Origin: Cytobacillus gottheilii
GTDB taxonomy: Bacteria; Bacillota; Bacilli; Bacillales; Cytobacillaceae
Assembly (NCBI RefSeq): GCF_001636345.1
Contig: NZ_KV440945.1
Location: 1,580,975 to 1,644,974 of the forward strand
Length of the DNA: 64,000 nt
Direction: 5' to 3'
Below, one piece after another: positions 7,002 to 14,761 of the stretch (position 1 is its first letter; the number at the start of each line of letters is the position of its first letter). A model generated the notes under the pieces. It was given only the letters and a program-made list of their open reading frames with translations. It did not search any database and was not told the DNA's origin. The position numbers were made by a program, and so were the translations under genes.

Positions 7002-8255
7002 ATGCTAGACAATTATAATTGTTTATCTGATCAACAAATGATTAATATAGACTATTTTTTGGATAGAGCTGATTCGAACCGATTAGAGATATTACATCAA
7101 TTGTTTATGGTAAAAAGAGCAAGAAGAAAAATAGAATATAGAGAAAATATTATTAGGGATCTAAGGATTGAACAAGTACCATTTGATTATTTTTTAACTT
7201 GGTTGTGTCATATTGAGTTAGAGGGAAATAATTCATTATTTGTCTATGAACCTGAAGATGAAAAAGTGTTTAGCAAAATTAACTTAAATTCTCTATATGA
7301 GGAAAACGTTAAAAAAATCACACCATTGTACGATATCAATATTGAAAATCTAAATGAGATTAAATTGGTAGATGTTATTAGATATGAAGAAAAGAATCAA
7401 GTGTTATTTACCATTGCTGCTCCATCACAGATACAGTATAAAAGCTTAGATGGGAGAGTAAAATTAAGAGATCATGTCTATTTAGCTTATATTACGGTTG
7501 ATTTTGAAATAAATTCAATTATTTTATCAATGCACCCTACATCTGGTCTTGTTTCAATTTATGGAGAAACAGGGAAAAGAAGAGAAATAGATGATTTAAC
7601 ATGGATAATACTTCATTTCTTCCGAAACAATATCTTACAGTTTACTCTAAAAGAGCCAAAATGGATAATAGATGCTCTTTCTAAGATTTCTGATGAATAT
7701 TTTTACCATAATAATCCTATAATAGAAGAGAAAACAGAACTTTTTTCTAACGAAATTATTCCTGAAATTATGAAAAAATTAAAAGAATTGGATTCAACAA
7801 TAGATAGAGAGGACTCCTTTCTGAGATTAGAAAGAGGTTTAACCAACCTGTATGAAAATGAAATGTTAATAAAGTTTAAAAGAATACAAAAAGACATTCC
7901 ATTTAGTATTTTTCTTCAACAAACTGACAAGGGACTTACTCAGTTTAAAGCAAATACAAGAGGGAAGGCACTGAGTCATGCTGAGGCTGGAGAAATTATT
8001 AGGCTTATGTGGGAACATGGTGAAGTATTAAACTTTGGCTTAATACATAAGGAAAATTTTAAAGAATATGGTTACATAATAAAAAAATTAGATAAGTATT
8101 ATTCGTTTAAAAAGTATACAACATCAGGGGCAGAGAAGGAGGTAATAGATAATGTATTACGAAAACTTAATAAATATAAAGAGGAAGCTGAATCTAACCT
8201 TACCGACTCTGAAACTGAAGAATTTGAACTTGGAGCTGACGATTTTAAGGCCTGA
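7002..8255 (+). CDS. Unknown protein A of a three-gene module
   Basis: A 417-residue, very AT-rich soluble protein with no recognised domain. An acidic C-terminus (SNLTDSETEEFELGADD) follows a Lys/Tyr-rich region. I prefer the ATG at 7002 (11 bases from AGGAGG) because the ATG at 6993 leaves only 2 bases of spacing. It is the first gene of a tight run with a winged-helix protein and a PD-(D/E)XK nuclease, which suggests a nucleic-acid-directed complex. Function unknown. Confidence 0.65.
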   Translation: MLDNYNCLSDQQMINIDYFLDRADSNRLEILHQLFMVKRARRKIEYRENIIRDLRIEQVPFDYFLTWLCHIELEGNNSLFVYEPEDEKVFSKINLNSLYEENVKKITPLYDINIENLNEIKLVDVIRYEEKNQVLFTIAAPSQIQYKSLDGRVKLRDHVYLAYITVDFEINSIILSMHPTSGLVSIYGETGKRREIDDLTWIILHFFRNNILQFTLKEPKWIIDALSKISDEYFYHNNPIIEEKTELFSNEIIPEIMKKLKELDSTIDREDSFLRLERGLTNLYENEMLIKFKRIQKDIPFSIFLQQTDKGLTQFKANTRGKALSHAEAGEIIRLMWEHGEVLNFGLIHKENFKEYGYIIKKLDKYYSFKKYTTSGAEKEVIDNVLRKLNKYKEEAESNLTDSETEEFELGADDFKA

Positions 8256-8547
8256 AACGACTGTTTCTCCACATTATTTAGCAAGAAAAACTAAAATTCC
8301 TCTTCAGCTGGTAGAAGATATATTAACAAGCTTAGCACATGATAAATTGTTAGATACTAAATTTATTATTTTTTGTAATAATGGGGATCCAGAGCTTGTT
8401 CATGGTTTTGAATTTGTAAACAAAAAAGAGCTAAGGGATTTTATTGTAAAGAACAAGTTTTTATGCCCTGATTGTGGAGAGAACTTAAACACACAGGACA
8501 TAAGAGTAGCTTTTCTCAAAAAAGATCTCCCTCATAAAGCATTATAA
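8152..8547 (+). CDS. Protein B: winged-helix and CxxC protein
   Basis: The C-terminal two thirds contain a winged-helix-like segment (SPHYLARKTKIPLQLVEDIL, LLDTKFII) and a single CPDCG knuckle near the end. The ATG at 8152 has an ideal AAGGAGGT 8 bases upstream, inside gene A, and makes 131 residues. The first 25 residues are low-complexity and overlap gene A by 104 bases in another frame, so a TTG at 8224 is an alternative. The neighbours point to a DNA-binding partner of the nuclease. Confidence 0.6.
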   Translation: MYYENLINIKRKLNLTLPTLKLKNLNLELTILRPETTVSPHYLARKTKIPLQLVEDILTSLAHDKLLDTKFIIFCNNGDPELVHGFEFVNKKELRDFIVKNKFLCPDCGENLNTQDIRVAFLKKDLPHKAL

Positions 8548-8559
8548 GGTGGAACGACT

Positions 8560-9226
8560 ATGAAAGACACAATTTCAGCTAAACGTTTTATGAACCAAGC
8601 TAAAGATGAAGAAATTTGGGAACCCATTCAAGAAGGCGAAAAGGCTCATTTCCAGGAATTAGTTAATGAAGTGAAGTATACTTTGGAAAAAGGCACTAAA
8701 AAGGAAAAAGGCGATTCAATGGAAGATTTAATGACCTATGTTTATGGTAGGTTTCTTATAGCGCATGTTGAACCAAATGTTTATAAAGGTGACAATCAAA
8801 TTGACCACATCATAGAATTTATAGATGGCTTGTTGCCTAATTTTGTACAAAATCATATTGGAATAAGAGCTATTGGTGAATCTAAAAATCATAAGGAGTC
8901 TATAAGTGTTAGAGATGTAACGGATTTAGTTGAACTATTAAGATCTAAGAAAGCAAAACTTGGAATATTTAGTTCGTATAAATCTTTTAGTCGTGGAAGA
9001 AATAAAAGTCCTTGGATAAATGCTGAAGGTAAAAGAAGAAAATTAGCAATCTCAAACAATAATGAAAAAATTATCATAGGATTTACCATTGAAGAATTAG
9101 AAAGCCTTTTAGAAAAAAATTTCTATACAATGTTAAAGCAAAAGTACTTTGCATTAATTGATGAAATTGACGATGACTATACTGATTATTCTACAGATGA
9201 TTTATCGATTCCATATCATATAAGAT
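8560..9226 (+). pseudogene. Protein C, 5' part: PD-(D/E)XK-type nuclease split by IS21
   Basis: The first 222 codons of a 256-codon gene. Candidate nuclease residues are Glu55 (SMEDLMTYV), Asp82 (QIDHIIEF) and Glu107/Lys109 (IGESKNH), in the order and spacing of Mrr-like PD-(D/E)XK folds, followed by VRDVTDLVELL. It starts at the ATG 13 bases behind gene B (GGTGGAACGACT upstream). The IS21 element enters at codon 223. If translated, the truncated product keeps the presumed catalytic core plus about 32 IS-encoded residues, so partial activity cannot be excluded. Confidence 0.65.
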
Positions 9227-9377
9227 TGATTACAGCCAAGGGATTTTACCACCCTTGCCATCTTTTTTACCACTCTTCGCCAAGGAATTTACCAGGCTAC
9301 GCCAACGTATTTACCAGTACGCAATAAGCCCTACAGATTAACATTCTAGTAGTCCCGTAGGGCTTTATTTTAAATTA

Positions 9378-9590
9378 CTACTCAGAGTGGTTAATGAAAT
9401 AATTGAAGATTAACTTTCTAGTCCCTTCAAATATATCTTGCTCAGTCCAGCTATAAGGAACAGGTTCCTCACCGTATACCTTTAAAAGCTTTTCATTTGG
9501 TTCCTTTGGAAAAGGAATCCAGTTTTTGTAACCCACCCAATAATAGTATTCTTCAATCTTCTGAATCTCTTTAGGGGTTAATGTGGCCAT
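9378..9590 (-). CDS. 70-residue passenger protein of the IS21 element
   Basis: A 70-codon frame 8 bases behind istB, starting MATLTPKEIQKIEEYY, rich in Tyr/Trp/Pro (YKNWIPFPKEP). It lies inside the IS boundaries and is followed by a hairpin at 9325-9370 (AAGCCCTAC/GTAGGGCTT). Most IS21 elements carry only istA and istB, so this is an accessory frame of unknown role. Confidence 0.5.
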   Translation of the reverse strand: MATLTPKEIQKIEEYYYWVGYKNWIPFPKEPNEKLLKVYGEEPVPYSWTEQDIFEGTRKLIFNYFINHSE

Positions 9591-9597
9591 ATCAAGG

Positions 9598-10347
9598 TTA
9601 CCTTCCTAACCCGTGACGCTCACGCATAGAAACTTCTCCATCTAGTAGAATTTGATAGGAGTCATGAATAATGCGATCTAAGATTGCTTCCGCAATCGTT
9701 TCATTTCCTAGCTTTAAATGCCATCCACTAGGATCAATCTGTGAACAGAATATAGTGGAACCCACCTTATGACGCGCCTCTGTAATTTCCAAGAGGATTG
9801 CTGCTTCATCCGTTGTTAAATCTGTTAATAGCCATTCATCTAGGATAAGGAGGTCTACTTTCGTATATTTTTTTATGCTCTTCCGATAACTTCCGTCGGC
9901 TGCTAATTTAGCGAGTGACAGCTCATCCAGTAATTCTGGTAATCGAATATATTTAACGTTGAAAAACTGGCGACAGGCAGATACTCCGAAGGCAGTAGCT
10001 AAGAATGACTTTCCTGAACCAGTAGGTCCTTTTAATATAATGTTATGACTATCAAGTATATAATTACAACTAGCCAACTTCAAAATCAGTTCTTTGTTTA
10101 GCCTTCGATCTTCATGATATTCAAGGTCTTCAATACATGCATTGGAATTAAGAAAAGTCGCCATTTTGATTAACCGTTGAAGCTTATTACTCTTTCGGCG
10201 GGCATGTTCTAAATCGACAAGTAAACTAAATCGATCTTCAAAAGTCATTTTTTGAAATTCTTTATTCGCTGCTTGTTCCTTATAGGCTTCTGCCATTCCA
10301 CTTAATTTCATCTCGATTAATTTGGTTAATGTTTGTTCATTCATCAT
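9598..10347 (-). CDS. istB: IstB AAA+ helper ATPase
   Basis: The 249-residue transposition helper has a Walker A motif (GPTGSGKS, about residue 107), a Walker B (LLILDEW) and the DRIIHDSYQILLDGEVSMRE end typical of IstB. It remodels target DNA and activates IstA. Its ATG overlaps the istA stop by 4 bases, so translation is coupled. It looks intact. Confidence 0.93.
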   Translation of the reverse strand: MMNEQTLTKLIEMKLSGMAEAYKEQAANKEFQKMTFEDRFSLLVDLEHARRKSNKLQRLIKMATFLNSNACIEDLEYHEDRRLNKELILKLASCNYILDSHNIILKGPTGSGKSFLATAFGVSACRQFFNVKYIRLPELLDELSLAKLAADGSYRKSIKKYTKVDLLILDEWLLTDLTTDEAAILLEITEARHKVGSTIFCSQIDPSGWHLKLGNETIAEAILDRIIHDSYQILLDGEVSMRERHGLGR

Positions 10348-11894
10348 TTATCCGTTCCCCCATAGTAAGAAGCTCCACGTGTAAAGCCAAAATTATTTGT
10401 GTTGATTTCTGTTTTCCGTTTTAATTCTTGCTCTGCGTCATTCTTCTTGTTAGTCTTCAGTAGCGTTTGAATACTTTTGACCGTTGGTCTTTTAGTCATT
10501 GAGATTACCATCTTACAAGCACGTTCAATCTCATATTTCGTGTATCGACGCTCAAACTTCTTCAAAGAAAATATAGATTGTAGGGCTAGCTTCTCTGTTT
10601 GTGAAGTATCTAGAAGATATTGAATTACACTTAACGTTGATTCTCCAATGTTTTCTGCCCATTCAATCGCAGCTTCTGGGGTTTGATCAACGAATAACTT
10701 GTGATTATCTGGCATATGATCGTGAACAGTGGTAGTTTGACCAAATTTACCATATAATCGTTTATGAGAGGCTATTCTCATATGGTTAAAAAACACCTCT
10801 AAGAGTTTATCAGACACTCTCACTTCGACTTCTCGATTGATATATTCGTATGGTACGGAATAAAACATGCTATCGAAGGAAACATGATAGTCAGGTGCTA
10901 CAGTTGTCTTTTTCCATTCAGACATTTTATAAGGTTCTATCGGAAGGGGAGAAAGGGCAAATTTCTCTTCTTCTTCAAATGCAGACAAACGCGACCCTTT
11001 TTTTCGAGTAAAGGGTCTTTTATTAAATTCGTCTAATCTCTTCCTAACCTCTTCGTTCAATTCATCAATAGTAAAGCAATGCATGTTTCTTAATGCTGCG
11101 ATTATCCAAGTAGAAATCACTCCAACCGACCCTTCTACACTGGCTTTATCTTTAGGGGTACGAACCCTCGCTGGCATGACAACAGTATTGTAGTAGTCCG
11201 CCATCTCTTTATAAGCAGGATTTAAGATCAATTCGCGGGTTGTATGCTTAGTAACGCTTGTTTTTAGGTTGTCTGGAACGACAATTTGAGTCGTACCACC
11301 GAAATACCTATAGGCATTATTGTGAAGTGTGATCCATGAATGAGAGTCCATAGACAGGCTTGCTTCTGCGTATGATAACTGGCTGCACGGCAAGGTCGCA
11401 ACGAACACATAGGCTTTTACCTTTTCTCCAGTATCTCTATCAATGATGAATGCTGTGGAGCCCGCCCAATCGACTTCCATGATTTCACCTGGTTTTCTGC
11501 GAATGCGCAAAGTAGCTTTGTATTTATCTGCATAATTACTGTAATGACGTAAGAAACTTCGATAAGAGTATGGGATCTTTTGATTCGCTCTACATTCAGC
11601 TTCATATTCATGGTGGAGAAGTGAAAGTGTTACATTGGGCTTTGCCAACTCCTCATGAATATAGTCAAAATTCAAGGGATGCCGACCTGAAGCCTCCAAT
11701 GTTTTCTGAGGAAAAAGAAATTCTTCAATCCATTTATCCGTCATTTCCTCCTCTAACGGACAGACTAGGCCCTTCTTTTCGGCAAGGGTGATGATCTCTG
11801 TTACTTTTTGACGAGAATGGCCAGTACTTGAGGCAATACCTCTAAGGCTAATACCCTCATCCTGTAATTCCAATATCTTTCGATAATGAATCAT
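10344..11894 (-). CDS. istA: IstA DDE transposase
   Basis: The 516-residue transposase has an N-terminal helix-turn-helix (GISLRGIASSTGHSRQKV) and an RNase-H core with Asp in MEVDWAGS, Asp in VPDNLK and Glu in KASVEGSVG, followed by the YEYINREVEVRVSD beta domain. The ATG follows CAGGAGG at good distance. It looks intact, so the element may still be active. Confidence 0.93.
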   Translation of the reverse strand: MIHYRKILELQDEGISLRGIASSTGHSRQKVTEIITLAEKKGLVCPLEEEMTDKWIEEFLFPQKTLEASGRHPLNFDYIHEELAKPNVTLSLLHHEYEAECRANQKIPYSYRSFLRHYSNYADKYKATLRIRRKPGEIMEVDWAGSTAFIIDRDTGEKVKAYVFVATLPCSQLSYAEASLSMDSHSWITLHNNAYRYFGGTTQIVVPDNLKTSVTKHTTRELILNPAYKEMADYYNTVVMPARVRTPKDKASVEGSVGVISTWIIAALRNMHCFTIDELNEEVRKRLDEFNKRPFTRKKGSRLSAFEEEEKFALSPLPIEPYKMSEWKKTTVAPDYHVSFDSMFYSVPYEYINREVEVRVSDKLLEVFFNHMRIASHKRLYGKFGQTTTVHDHMPDNHKLFVDQTPEAAIEWAENIGESTLSVIQYLLDTSQTEKLALQSIFSLKKFERRYTKYEIERACKMVISMTKRPTVKSIQTLLKTNKKNDAEQELKRKTEINTNNFGFTRGASYYGGTDK

Positions 11895-12054
11895 ACAAAA
11901 AACCTCCTGAATAATAATGACACACCAATAGGTGTGCTCAATAATTATACAGAAGGCAATGTAGTGGTAAACAGCTTGTCATTTGCTGGTACATTTCTTG
12001 TCACTAGGTGGTAAATAGAATGTCATTGGTGGTACATTTCAATGGCCGTAATCA

Positions 12055-12166
12055 TATAAGATTATATGATTCTTTAAAACAATTAAAATTAAATCAGATT
12101 ATTGATAGTGACACTTTTGAAAAAAGTAAACTTACCCTTTTGGAAAAATACGGAGAGTTAGATTGA
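12055..12166 (+). pseudogene. Protein C, 3' part behind the IS21
   Basis: After removal of the IS and one 8-bp duplication, codon 223 is rebuilt from base 9226 and bases 12063-12064. The frame then runs for 34 codons (LYDSLKQLKL ... KYGELD) to a TGA at 12164. The clean continuation shows that the IS interrupted an intact 256-codon gene and gives no sign of further decay. A terminator follows at once. Confidence 0.75.
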
Positions 12167-12170
12167 TTAG

Positions 12171-12197
12171 AACGTCTTTCGATAAAAAGACGTTTTT
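12171..12197 (+). terminator. Terminator of the A-B-C module
   Basis: AACGTCTTT and AAAGACGTT pair around CGATAA, followed by T5, 4 bases behind the reconstructed stop of protein C. Confidence 0.85.
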
Positions 12198-12214
12198 TGT
12201 TATTTACTTGGAAC

Positions 12215-12245
12215 AAAAAATCCCAAAATATTTTTGGGATTTTTC
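12215..12245. terminator. Terminator of the minus-strand Mrr-like operon
   Basis: AAAAATCCCAAAA and TTTTTGGGATTTTT form a symmetric hairpin with A/T runs on both sides, just behind the nuclease stop at 12250. Confidence 0.8.
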
Positions 12246-12249
12246 AAGT

Positions 12250-12951
12250 TTAAACGCTCTTTTTTAATTGTTTTTCTTTCCAAGCTACAATTCGGTCAGC
12301 TGAATAACATTTAATTTTCGTTCTGTCGGCTTCTAGCATAGCAGCAGTTGTGTAACCAGTAGACGAAATAAAATCAGCAAGAACACACTTATGATTTTTC
12401 TTTGCCGAATCTAGTTCTCTAATTTCCTTAACAGAAACTTGCCTTCCTGAATCGATCCAATGTTTTATCTGAATTGCAACTTTAGCTTTGTGCTTAGGAT
12501 CATATACTATAAGATCAACTCCGCCGTCTGCCCCTTCTTTTGTTAATTCGGGTTTGTATCCTTTAGCTTTATAGTATAAATAGCATAAGCGCTCAAATTC
12601 TTTCCAACCAATCACTTCAATCGGAAGTTTTAAAATTTCGCTGTCAGATCTTAGAGAATTAGAAACCGAACGGGATCCACCTTGCTTCTTTGTTGTATTT
12701 GTCTTTTTTTTGTTATTTGTAGTTGCTGATTTTTTTGCTGCAGCTTGTTTTTTCTTATTTTTTTTATTTGGTAAAAGACTAAAAATAATGCCATACACCA
12801 ATAGTGCTACAAATAGTGTAAGACCTATTAGAAATATAATATTTTCAAAAAAAGGAAATAATGCACGAATTTCATTTTGGTAGATAACTACAAGAATAGC
12901 AGCCATACCCGCAAGTGGGCCAGCAAAAGCCTGTTTCTGTTTATCAGTCAT
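12250..12951 (-). CDS. Membrane-anchored Mrr-like restriction endonuclease
   Basis: The 233-residue protein has two hydrophobic spans (about residues 10-24 and 38-60), a long Lys-rich linker and a C-terminal Mrr_cat-type domain. Candidate active-site residues are Glu120 (WKEFERLCYLYY), Asp146 (GADGGVDLI) and Gln161-x-Lys163 (IQIKHW), i.e. a QxK variant of the PD-(D/E)XK motif. The start ATG at 12951 shares its A with the stop of the XRE gene (TAATG), so the two are coupled. The membrane anchor suggests cleavage of foreign DNA at entry, or a role in element maintenance. Confidence 0.8.
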   Translation of the reverse strand: MTDKQKQAFAGPLAGMAAILVVIYQNEIRALFPFFENIIFLIGLTLFVALLVYGIIFSLLPNKKNKKKQAAAKKSATTNNKKKTNTTKKQGGSRSVSNSLRSDSEILKLPIEVIGWKEFERLCYLYYKAKGYKPELTKEGADGGVDLIVYDPKHKAKVAIQIKHWIDSGRQVSVKEIRELDSAKKNHKCVLADFISSTGYTTAAMLEADRTKIKCYSADRIVAWKEKQLKKSV

Positions 12952-13277
12952 TATTCTTGCCTTCCCTGTGAAGCCTTCCACTTCACATACTCAATATGTC
13001 TTTTTATATCCTCAATCTCTTCTTCTGATAATCCTTCCATATCAAAGAAGAAAAGGTTCCCCTTTTCAGTTTCACCATCTTTTTCTTTCCCTGTTAATAG
13101 GAAATCCAATGAAACATCATAGTACTCAGAAAGCTTAATCAATGATTCATAATCTGGATTTCTTTTTCCAGACTCGTAAGCTGTATATGCTGGTCTAGTT
13201 ACACCTAGGAGTTTTGCTAGATCCTCTTGTGTCTTGTTATTTTCTTTTCTAAGTTTAATTAATTGTTCTTTTAACAT
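12951..13277 (-). CDS. XRE-family (cI-like) repressor
   Basis: The 108-residue protein has an N-terminal HTH_3 (QEDLAKLLGVTRPAYTAYES, about residues 14-60), the NPDYESLIKLSEYYDVSLDFLL continuation and an acidic C-terminal helix. The ATG at 13277 follows AGAGGTGAAG; a GTG at 13286 is less likely. It is divergent from a second XRE gene, with palindromic operators between them, so it probably acts as a lysogeny-type switch. It could be the target of the ImmA-like peptidase at 4490. Confidence 0.85.
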   Translation of the reverse strand: MLKEQLIKLRKENNKTQEDLAKLLGVTRPAYTAYESGKRNPDYESLIKLSEYYDVSLDFLLTGKEKDGETEKGNLFFFDMEGLSEEEIEDIKRHIEYVKWKASQGRQE

Positions 13278-13307
13278 GCGCTTCACCTCTTATAAGCTTA
13301 ATTTTAC

Positions 13308-13324
13308 AGTAACGTGCTGTTACT
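13308..13324. promoter_or_regulatory. Palindromic operator AGTAACGTGCTGTTACT
   Basis: Perfect 6-bp arms AGTAAC/GTTACT with a 5-bp spacer lie in the divergent region between two XRE genes. Further GTAAC or GTTAC half-sites occur near 13335, 13375, 13420 and 13640. This is the layout of phage-type repressor operators. Confidence 0.6.
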
Positions 13325-13367
13325 AAAAATATATGTAACAAAAAGATACTTTATTTATAAAAATTTG

Positions 13368-13396
13368 TTGACTTAGTAACTAATCGATACTATTAT
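13368..13396 (+). promoter_or_regulatory. Rightward promoter of the replication region
   Basis: TTGACT (-35) and TATTAT (-10) have 17-bp spacing, with an AGTAAC half-site lying between them, so a repressor bound there would block RNA polymerase. Confidence 0.65.
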
Positions 13397-13439
13397 AAGA
13401 ATTAAGATGTTTCATTTCGTTACGAAAGGAGGTAATCCA

Positions 13440-13637
13440 TTGAGAAAATGGCTTAAAGATAAAAGAGAAAGTATTGGATTAACTCATGAAGAAGTAGCAG
13501 CTGAATCTGGTATTCAAAGAGCCTATTACACCATGATAGAAAACGGAACACGTAATCCGAGTGTTGAGGTCTCTAAGAAAATCGCCAATGTAATTGGTTT
13601 TAGCTGGACTATTTTTTTTGAAAATCAAAGTAACTAA
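13440..13637 (+). CDS. Small XRE-family regulator
   Basis: A 65-residue protein that is essentially one helix-turn-helix domain (RESIGLTHEEVAAESGIQRA, YYTMIENGTRNPSVEVSKKI). It starts at a TTG behind a perfect AAAGGAGGT. It is the first gene of the rightward operon and divergent from the cI-like repressor, so it is a candidate Cro-like regulator. Confidence 0.82.
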   Translation: MRKWLKDKRESIGLTHEEVAAESGIQRAYYTMIENGTRNPSVEVSKKIANVIGFSWTIFFENQSN

Positions 13638-13663
13638 ACGTTACATAAAAAGGAGAGATCTGT

Positions 13664-13978
13664 ATGACAACAACTATTTCCCCCAACCTAATGAAAGATC
13701 GCTACTGGGGATCAATGCTGCATTTGTTTTTGAATCATCCAAAGTTAAACAATTGCTTGAACACGAAGTATTTCGACTTAAGTGATGAAACGGTAAAAAT
13801 TCAGTCGTTAAAGCGTGTAGCTGGGCCGTGGTCTACTTCTGAAAAAGTCATGCTGAATTTAGCGCTACATCTATTTAATGAGCGCAACAAGTTCAATCTT
13901 TCAGATATGGATAGTCTTGACTCCAATAATCGAAAGCTAGCTTTTGAAGCCATGCACATAAGGTTTTACGGAAGATGA
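13664..13978 (+). CDS. Small phage-type protein, unknown
   Basis: A 104-residue protein with a conserved-looking C-terminal half (STSEKVMLNLALHLFNERNK, FNLSDMDSLD) that resembles small Bacillus phage/plasmid proteins (DUF6075-like, from memory). The ATG follows AAAAGGAGAG. It lies 26 bases behind the small XRE gene in the early operon. Function unknown. Confidence 0.6.
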   Translation: MTTTISPNLMKDRYWGSMLHLFLNHPKLNNCLNTKYFDLSDETVKIQSLKRVAGPWSTSEKVMLNLALHLFNERNKFNLSDMDSLDSNNRKLAFEAMHIRFYGR

Positions 13979-14046
13979 AAATGACAGATTGGAAAATTAT
14001 TCTTACTTTTAAACATACCATTTTTAAGGAGGACTGGAATATAAAA

Positions 14047-14343
14047 ATGAAAAAAACTGTCGAAGAATCTCGTTTGCATAGCAACCTGCTGCGCACTGCT
14101 GCTTATCTACTTGATGCGCTGCGTTATGAAGATTATGAATCTGCGAAACTTGAAATGGAAGAATTACAGTTTGGTATGAGTAAGCTGGAGGAGCTGGCCG
14201 TGAAAAGGGAGAGAAGGGAAAAGCTCACTGCCGTTATAAAGGAACTGAAAATAAAGGGAGTGGAAATTGATTTTGCCAGCCGAGCAACATTTTTAGCCAG
14301 CACTGCGAAAAATGCTGTAGAACAAGAGAGAAAATTATCGTAA
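14047..14343 (+). CDS. Small helical protein, unknown
   Basis: About 98 residues, almost all charged helix (LLDALRYEDYESAKLEMEEL). The ATG at 14047 lies 13 bases from AAGGAGGA; an ATG at 13975 that overlaps the previous stop (ATGA) would add 24 residues. No family recognised. It sits between the regulators and the primase gene. Confidence 0.5.
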   Translation: MKKTVEESRLHSNLLRTAAYLLDALRYEDYESAKLEMEELQFGMSKLEELAVKRERREKLTAVIKELKIKGVEIDFASRATFLASTAKNAVEQERKLS

Positions 14344-14362
14344 ATACACCAATTTAAAAAAT

Positions 14363-14378
14363 ATAAATAAATTATCGT
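14363..14378 (+). repeat. Direct repeat ATAAATAAATTATCGT (copy 1 of 3)
   Basis: The same 16 bases recur at 14705-14720, and the first 14 recur at 28539-28552. Each copy stands within about 45 bases behind a stop codon and ahead of a ribosome binding site. A regulatory or replication role is possible. Confidence 0.5.
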
Positions 14379-14478
14379 ACAGCAGCGTTTTAAAAGGAAG
14401 GTGAAAAGAATGTCAACAATTACAGGGGTCGTCCCTCAAGGCTTGCGTCATACACATGTTTCAAGAGGTGATTTGCTT

Positions 14479-14655
14479 ATGAAACAGAAGGCTTATGACG
14501 CAACTTATGAAATAGGCAATACAGTCGTCCATATTGTCGCACCGCCCAAAAAAACACAAGCAGAAGTGGATCAAATATTAAAAGAATTTCATCGCTGCGG
14601 TTGGTCCATTCTCGAAGAAATTGAAGAGAAGATGCGACAGAAAAAAGATCGATGA
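14479..14655 (+). CDS. 58-residue phage-type protein, unknown
   Basis: The protein starts MKQKAYDATYEIGNTVVHIV and ends in an amphipathic helix. I choose the ATG at 14479 because AGAGGTG lies 8 bases upstream. A longer frame from 14410 (also with a ribosome binding site) adds an N-terminal piece containing GLRHTH, which resembles the HxxR motif of tyrosine integrases and may be an integrase relic. Function unknown. Confidence 0.5.
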   Translation: MKQKAYDATYEIGNTVVHIVAPPKKTQAEVDQILKEFHRCGWSILEEIEEKMRQKKDR

Positions 14656-14665
14656 GACAGAAAAA

Positions 14666-14694
14666 TGGCAGTAGGTTTCGCCGACCTACTGCCA
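14666..14694. terminator. Hairpin ahead of the primase gene
   Basis: GGCAGTAGG and CCTACTGCC form a 9-bp stem. The T run lies on the minus strand only, so on the plus strand it could be a weak stop or an RNA-stability hairpin. Confidence 0.5.
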
Positions 14695-14761
14695 AATAAA
14701 AAACATAAATAAATTATCGTGCTTTTATTGTATCAAAATTCAATTTGAAAGGAAAGAGCCG

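Larger units (their letters stand above)
9227..12054 (-). mobile_element. IS21-family insertion sequence, 2,828 bp
   Basis: The ends are TG...CA with inverted repeats (TGATTACAGCC at the left, TGATTACGGCC on the other strand at the right). They are flanked by the 8-bp target duplication TATAAGAT (9219-9226 and 12055-12062). Inside each end are several repeats of the type TTTACCA / TGTACCA spaced about 20-25 bp, as expected for IS21 multiple terminal repeats. It carries istA, istB and a 70-residue third frame. The intact duplication indicates a simple, probably recent insertion. Confidence 0.9.
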
